This document shows, one piece after another, positions 4,787-8,575 of a stretch of 8,575 nucleotides of DNA. Origin of the DNA: Chitinophaga pinensis (lineage in GTDB: Bacteria; Bacteroidota; Bacteroidia; Chitinophagales; Chitinophagaceae); NCBI GenBank assembly GCA_945872805.1, contig CAMCBE010000063.1:1-8575 (forward strand), written 5' to 3'. Numbering within the stretch: position 1 is the first letter of the stretch; every line of letters begins with the position of its first letter. Under the pieces are notes generated by a model. That model saw nothing but the letters and a program-made list of their open reading frames with translations. It searched no databases and was not told the DNA's origin. The translations under genes were made by a program, and so were the position numbers.

Positions 4787-7197
4787 TTATCTTCGCAGCC
4801 TATTGGTGAACCCGGTGGAGGAATCAGGTGGACCGTAGGCTTAGCCTTTTCAGGTGTAGTGAACCGATCAAGCGCCATGGTTATATGGGCCAAATACAAA
4901 CTATCCTTTGTTGTTTTTTTTATACCCTCTAGGTAAGATTTTAATTCCTTTACAATACTAGAAACTTTTGCTCGTGCAGGATATGAAAGCTGTTGATCAA
5001 TACTCGATGCAAGTAAATAGGTTAACAGAACTTGTTCAGTTTGCATCTGTATTGCTTTTTGCATACCGGATTTTCGAACAGACTTGAATGTTGAATTGAT
5101 TAAGCTTGATGCCATATCACTAAAACCATAACTACTTATTAATTCTTGTTGAACTAATCTGTTGACCCTTTCTGTGTTAAACAAAAAAGATAATGGCAAA
5201 TCTGCAGCTGATTCTGCTGGGGACAATTGATCAAAAGAAAGTCCGGTTTTCTTTTTAAATAGTTCCCTGTTGAATTCATAGCCGGCAGGACGAGGTGGAA
5301 TCAATGAAATAATACTAGCTGGCAACTCCAAAAACTCAGGTTCAATGCATTTCAAAATTGCCTTCATCGCATTCTCCTGCTTCTGCCTGTCTAATGGTGC
5401 TGTAACCAGTTGCCCATCCCCCTTTAATGCATACGTGTAATTCGTGCCACCGATGAGTTTTGAAACAGCCTCAACTTGATAACGATGATAAAAGTAAACA
5501 GGGACTAATACATCTTCTAGCATCGCCATGGGCATTCCTTTTCGAATTGAGTTTATCCCAAATTTCTTAAGTGCCGTTTTTCTAATGGCTGAAACAACAT
5601 CTAGTTCATTCACGATGTCATTACCATTATCCCAGAGATGAGCATCTGGATGAAGACCGCCTGGAGCCCTTGCATCACGATCACTTATATAGCGTAACCC
5701 CTTGCGTGAAGCATCTGTGAGAATCGTATTTAGCAAGTCCTTTTCATTTTTGCTATTGCTCAAATCTGAGTAGCCCCATGTGATGGCCACTTTATCCCAA
5801 TCACCAATCTTGTTATCATAAGCATGACTTAAATCGATGTCACCTTTTTCATTCAGTTGAACTAAGGGGTGAGGATAATCCATCACACTAGAACGATTAA
5901 CTGTGCTTGCTGCATAATTATGCATGAGTCCAAGTGTATGCCCAACTTCATGTGCAGACAATTGCTCCAAGCGCTCTAATGACATCTTCAGCATCGGATT
6001 ATCTTTTTTCTCCTCATCAGAAAATGGCGAAAGCAATCCTTGTGCAATCATATAATCTTGACGAACCCTCAGAGAGCCAAGCGATACTTGTCCTTTTATG
6101 ATTTCGCCCGTGCGTGGGTCAACAACACTAGCCCCATAACTCCACCCACGTGTTGAACGATGTACCCAGTTAATCATATTATACCGAATGTCCATGGGGT
6201 CGCATGAATCTGGAAGTACCTTAACGATAAATGCATTTTTATATCCAGCTGCTTCAAAAGCTTCATTCCACCAAGAGGCCCCCTTGAGTAATGCTGAACG
6301 AATAGGTTCGGGTGTACCGTTATCCAGATAATATACAATTGGCTTAACAGGTTCACTCATTGCGGCAGCAGGATCTTTTTTAGCTAAGCGGTGCCTGTTT
6401 ATCACAAACTTCTCAATAGGCTCTGATACAGGCGTACTATAATCGAAGTAAGAACTATTGCCAAAGCTTGAACGTGGATCGAATATTCTAGGTGTATAAT
6501 TAGCATCAGGAAGTTGAACAAATGAATGATGCACTCTAAGGGTGATGGCTTCAGGAGAAGGGGTCACAGACTCTACATAACTTCCACTAATCCCATCTGT
6601 ATTCACTAGAGTAATGGTTGATTCAAGCTCTGTATTGAGTGGGAAATTTTTACATGACGGAAAATACAAAGCTGATCGTGATTTATCAAGAGAATAATTT
6701 CCCTGTTGAGTGCTTTTAATTCTGTTGGCAGTTTGCATAGCATCCCGAGTAAGAAAATCAGTTGCATCAACCAAGACCATACCATTGGTTTCCGCTTCAG
6801 CCATGAAGCCCCATAAGGCAGACTGAGCAAAGGATTGCTCAACCGCAATTTTCTCTCTCTGATCTGATGTATTAGCACGATAACGATAATTTGGTTCTAT
6901 CATCAAGATCTTCTTTCCTACGCGAGAAAATTTCACTACTCTTCCTCCGCCTAAAAGACCACGATCTAACCCAATATCATTTGAACCCAACCCGGCAGGC
7001 AATGAAGTCACGTAAAGCAATTCTGAATCAAACTTGGATACCTCCATCCATATTTTTCCATTTATGTCATCCCGAAAGAAATTAATAAACCCTTCTTGCT
7101 TGGTATATCCTTTTGTCTTTTCCTCAATCGTTGGCAGTGGTTGAGCGATAGCGAAAATGGGTAGTAAACAACAGAACAAATAGATCGTTTTCAACAT
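4780..7197 (-). CDS. Secreted zinc-dependent metalloprotease, DUF5118/DUF5117/DUF4953 type (metzincin)
   Basis: The 805-residue product begins with a clear signal peptide (MLKTIYLFCCLLPIFAIA, probable cleavage after Ala18 before Gln19), so it acts in the periplasm, on the cell surface or outside. The N-terminal third (EGFINFFRDDINGKIWMEV and the following LLYVTSLPAGLGSNDIGLDRG) resembles the DUF5118 and DUF5117 regions. The central catalytic part has HEVGHTLGLMH at 416-426, with zinc ligands His416, His420, His426 and catalytic Glu417, and a metzincin Met-turn in SSVMDYP (Met439). About 360 residues follow, mostly helical in character, ending in PPPGSPIGCEDNY. No type IX secretion C-terminal domain is recognisable. 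The substrate is unknown; the family is widespread in Bacteroidota and Pseudomonadota. It is a single-gene minus-strand unit, convergent with the CPBP gene and divergent from rlmH. Confidence 0.92.
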   Translation of the reverse strand: MLKTIYLFCCLLPIFAIAQPLPTIEEKTKGYTKQEGFINFFRDDINGKIWMEVSKFDSELLYVTSLPAGLGSNDIGLDRGLLGGGRVVKFSRVGKKILMIEPNYRYRANTSDQREKIAVEQSFAQSALWGFMAEAETNGMVLVDATDFLTRDAMQTANRIKSTQQGNYSLDKSRSALYFPSCKNFPLNTELESTITLVNTDGISGSYVESVTPSPEAITLRVHHSFVQLPDANYTPRIFDPRSSFGNSSYFDYSTPVSEPIEKFVINRHRLAKKDPAAAMSEPVKPIVYYLDNGTPEPIRSALLKGASWWNEAFEAAGYKNAFIVKVLPDSCDPMDIRYNMINWVHRSTRGWSYGASVVDPRTGEIIKGQVSLGSLRVRQDYMIAQGLLSPFSDEEKKDNPMLKMSLERLEQLSAHEVGHTLGLMHNYAASTVNRSSVMDYPHPLVQLNEKGDIDLSHAYDNKIGDWDKVAITWGYSDLSNSKNEKDLLNTILTDASRKGLRYISDRDARAPGGLHPDAHLWDNGNDIVNELDVVSAIRKTALKKFGINSIRKGMPMAMLEDVLVPVYFYHRYQVEAVSKLIGGTNYTYALKGDGQLVTAPLDRQKQENAMKAILKCIEPEFLELPASIISLIPPRPAGYEFNRELFKKKTGLSFDQLSPAESAADLPLSFLFNTERVNRLVQQELISSYGFSDMASSLINSTFKSVRKSGMQKAIQMQTEQVLLTYLLASSIDQQLSYPARAKVSSIVKELKSYLEGIKKTTKDSLYLAHITMALDRFTTPEKAKPTVHLIPPPGSPIGCEDNY

Positions 7198-7379
7198 CGT
7201 ATAAGAACTTTAAAATTTTGAAAGATTGCTGAATGAATAAATAAACATAATCCTTTATTGACAAGAAGAACTATATCAGTAAATTAAGAAAAAGGATGGA
7301 TAAAGCAGTCTAAATTAACCAATGCTTTTAGGTAGGAAACAAACAATATCATTTATATTGATTTTCTTTGCAGTGTAAT
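7198..7379. other. Divergent intergenic region, metalloprotease / rlmH
   Basis: This 182-bp AT-rich stretch must hold the promoters of both flanking genes. On the plus strand TTTCTTTG (7363-7370) is a 7 of 8 match to TAnnTTTG close to the rlmH ATG. On the minus strand TATGTTTA (7249-7242) is a 7 of 8 match about 45 bp before the metalloprotease ATG. Neither has a well-spaced TTG partner, so no promoter is called. No hairpin, repeat or small gene stands out. Confidence 0.5.
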
Positions 7380-7853
7380 ATGAAAATCGAATTCTGGAGT
7401 ATAGGCAAACAACATGATCCGGCAATCAAGGAAGCTATTGAAGAGTATACCAAGCGGATCACTAAATATAACCCTGCAAAATGGGAGATTATTCCTGTGC
7501 CCAAAAACGCCAGTACACTAAGTGAAATTGATTTAAAGAAAGCTGAAGGAAAAGTAATACTAGATAAACTTGATAAGGATGATATACTTGTTGCCCTCGA
7601 TGAATATGGCAAGGAAATGAGTTCGATTCAGTTATCCGACTTCATCATCAAACAAGGAAACCTAGGCATCAAAAAGTTGATTTTTTTAATTGGCGGCGCC
7701 TTCGGATTAGATGATTCGGTACTTAAACGAGCTAACCATACCTGGTCACTTTCTCCATTAACCTTTCCGCACCAATTGGTACGACTTATCCTTTCAGAGC
7801 AGATTTACAGGGCATATACCATTATTAAAAACGAAAAATATCATCACCGATAA
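7380..7853 (+). CDS. rlmH: 23S rRNA (pseudouridine-1915-N3)-methyltransferase RlmH
   Basis: RlmH is a SPOUT-class methyltransferase that uses S-adenosylmethionine to methylate pseudouridine 1915 in helix 69 of 23S rRNA within assembled 70S ribosomes. The 157-residue product matches the family length (155 in E. coli). Seen: the MKIEFWSIGK start, ALDEYGKEMSS (72-82), the knotted SAM-binding loop LIGGAFGL (103-110), LSPLTFPHQLVRLILSEQIYRA (124-145) and the C-terminal YHHR (154-157) that contacts rRNA. ATG at 7380 is chosen over an in-frame TTG at 7368 because MKIEFWSIGK is the expected N-terminus. The rhomboid gene follows after 15 bp and is probably co-transcribed. Confidence 0.97.
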   Translation: MKIEFWSIGKQHDPAIKEAIEEYTKRITKYNPAKWEIIPVPKNASTLSEIDLKKAEGKVILDKLDKDDILVALDEYGKEMSSIQLSDFIIKQGNLGIKKLIFLIGGAFGLDDSVLKRANHTWSLSPLTFPHQLVRLILSEQIYRAYTIIKNEKYHHR

Positions 7854-7868
7854 TTTAATCACAACGAG

Positions 7869-8492
7869 ATGACCATAACATTCCTGATTATTTTAATTAC
7901 CTGCGCAGTTTCGATACCCGCTTTTTCCAAAGAGCACTTGCGAGAAGATCTATTGTTTTGGCCCTATATGATTAAGGGAAGAAAACAATATTATCGTTTC
8001 ATCACCAATGGCGTATTGCATGCGGATGCAATGCATTTGATTTTCAACATGGTTTCTTTCTACTCATTTGGTATTGCATTGGAATCGTATTTGTATAAAG
8101 CCGTGTTTGGCGATATGTCGCGCGGACTATTTGCCATGTTATATATTACAGCGCTTATTTTTGCTGTGTTGCCTGACTATTTTACCTATCAAAACAAGTC
8201 ATTCTATCGTTCGCTTGGTGCCTCAGGAGCAGTGTCTGCAGTCATATTTGCCGCCATCACCATTCAACCTAAAATGCCCATTCAATTTTTCTTCATACCG
8301 TTTAAAATACCTGGCTATATTTTTGGACTTTGTTTTCTTGCACTTTCTGCATCACTCGCTAAAAAAGGAACAGGAAATATTGGCCACAGCGCGCATTTCT
8401 GGGGTGGAGTATATGGAATACTCTTCACCTATGTTGCCGCAAAAATTGTGGCGCATGTTGACTTGCTGCAATACTTTATCCAGAGTTTCTAG
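7869..8492 (+). CDS. Rhomboid-family intramembrane serine protease
   Basis: The 207-residue product is a compact six-helix rhomboid core without added domains. Seen: a first hydrophobic helix (2-19), the NGVLHADAMHLIFNM segment with His51, His56 and Asn60 in the positions of the oxyanion-side His and Asn of GlpG, the catalytic serine motif GASGA with Ser119, and the catalytic histidine in AHFWGGVYG with His176. All residues of the Ser-His dyad are present, so it is predicted to be active, cleaving transmembrane substrates in the inner membrane; its targets are unknown. The gene lies 15 bp after rlmH on the same strand, and no terminator is seen between them. Two further in-register stop codons, TAG at 8493 and TAA at 8496, directly follow the TAG stop. 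Confidence 0.94.
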   Translation: MTITFLIILITCAVSIPAFSKEHLREDLLFWPYMIKGRKQYYRFITNGVLHADAMHLIFNMVSFYSFGIALESYLYKAVFGDMSRGLFAMLYITALIFAVLPDYFTYQNKSFYRSLGASGAVSAVIFAAITIQPKMPIQFFFIPFKIPGYIFGLCFLALSASLAKKGTGNIGHSAHFWGGVYGILFTYVAAKIVAHVDLLQYFIQSF

Positions 8493-8542
8493 TAGTAATT
8501 ATCCTTGCAACTAAGGGCGAGGTGTTAGATCATCCTATTGGT

Positions 8543-8575
8543 ATGGAGACCTTAAACCGAAAGCTCAATAAAAAG
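8543..8575 (+). CDS. Possible start of a further plus-strand gene, cut by window edge
   Basis: From ATG at 8543 eleven codons stay open to the edge, reading METLNRKLNKK. The frame is open back to a TGA at 8459-8461, with a GTG at 8522 as another possible start. The spacing of 50 bp after the rhomboid stop, with no terminator between, would fit a third gene of the rlmH unit. Eleven residues are too few to recognise a family, and the call may be wrong. Confidence 0.25.
   Translation, partial: METLNRKLNKK

Noticed and set aside
4067..8492. CPBP, metzincin and rhomboid proteases as a dedicated proteolytic system
   Set aside because: The three genes lie in three different transcription units with unrelated housekeeping partners, and each family is common in Bacteroidota; proximity alone does not support a joint system.
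8068..8514. Plus-strand frame of 148 codons inside the rhomboid gene
   Set aside because: The overlapping frame at 7869-8492 has all rhomboid catalytic motifs; this one is a low-complexity Leu/Cys/Ser-rich shadow.
8503..8516. CCTT/AAGG hairpin after the rhomboid gene as terminator
   Set aside because: The stem has only four base pairs and no T-run follows.

Overview
The window reads as an ordinary chromosomal segment of an AT-rich member of the Bacteroidota. The evidence is a NusB of about 309 residues (the long form of that phylum), the order nusB - DUF1573 - yajC - coaE, a secreted DUF5117/DUF4953-type zinc metalloprotease, matches to the phylum's TAnnTTTG promoter element, and no obvious Shine-Dalgarno sequences before the genes. 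The GroEL N-terminus (MSKQIFFNLEARNKMKRGV) resembles Chitinophaga-like lineages, but that finer placement is inference from memory.

Layout. Positions 1-1367 (minus strand) hold the chaperonin operon groES-groEL; groEL runs off the left edge after 351 codons. A 272-bp divergent intergenic region (1368-1639) separates it from a plus-strand housekeeping block: nusB, a membrane-anchored DUF1573 protein and yajC, closed by a strong rho-independent terminator (3424-3454). coaE starts only 14 bp beyond the terminator and overlaps by 8 bp with a CPBP-family membrane protease gene. That gene meets, tail to tail with a 7-bp overlap, a large minus-strand gene for a secreted metzincin-type metalloprotease (4780-7197). 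After a second divergent intergenic region (7198-7379) come rlmH and a rhomboid-family membrane protease on the plus strand. The last 33 bases may be the start of another gene.

Functionally the window combines protein folding (GroES/GroEL), rRNA transcription and modification (NusB, RlmH), secretion (YajC), coenzyme A synthesis (CoaE) and three unrelated proteases (CPBP, metzincin, rhomboid). These look like conserved neighbours rather than one pathway. I found no mobile element, CRISPR array, tRNA or rRNA, toxin-antitoxin pair or defence system, and nothing that amounts to a new biological system. The points most worth a second look are regulatory: the terminator directly in front of coaE with a perfect TAnnTTTG match almost touching its start codon, and two inverted repeats in the groES upstream region, where no CIRCE element is visible.
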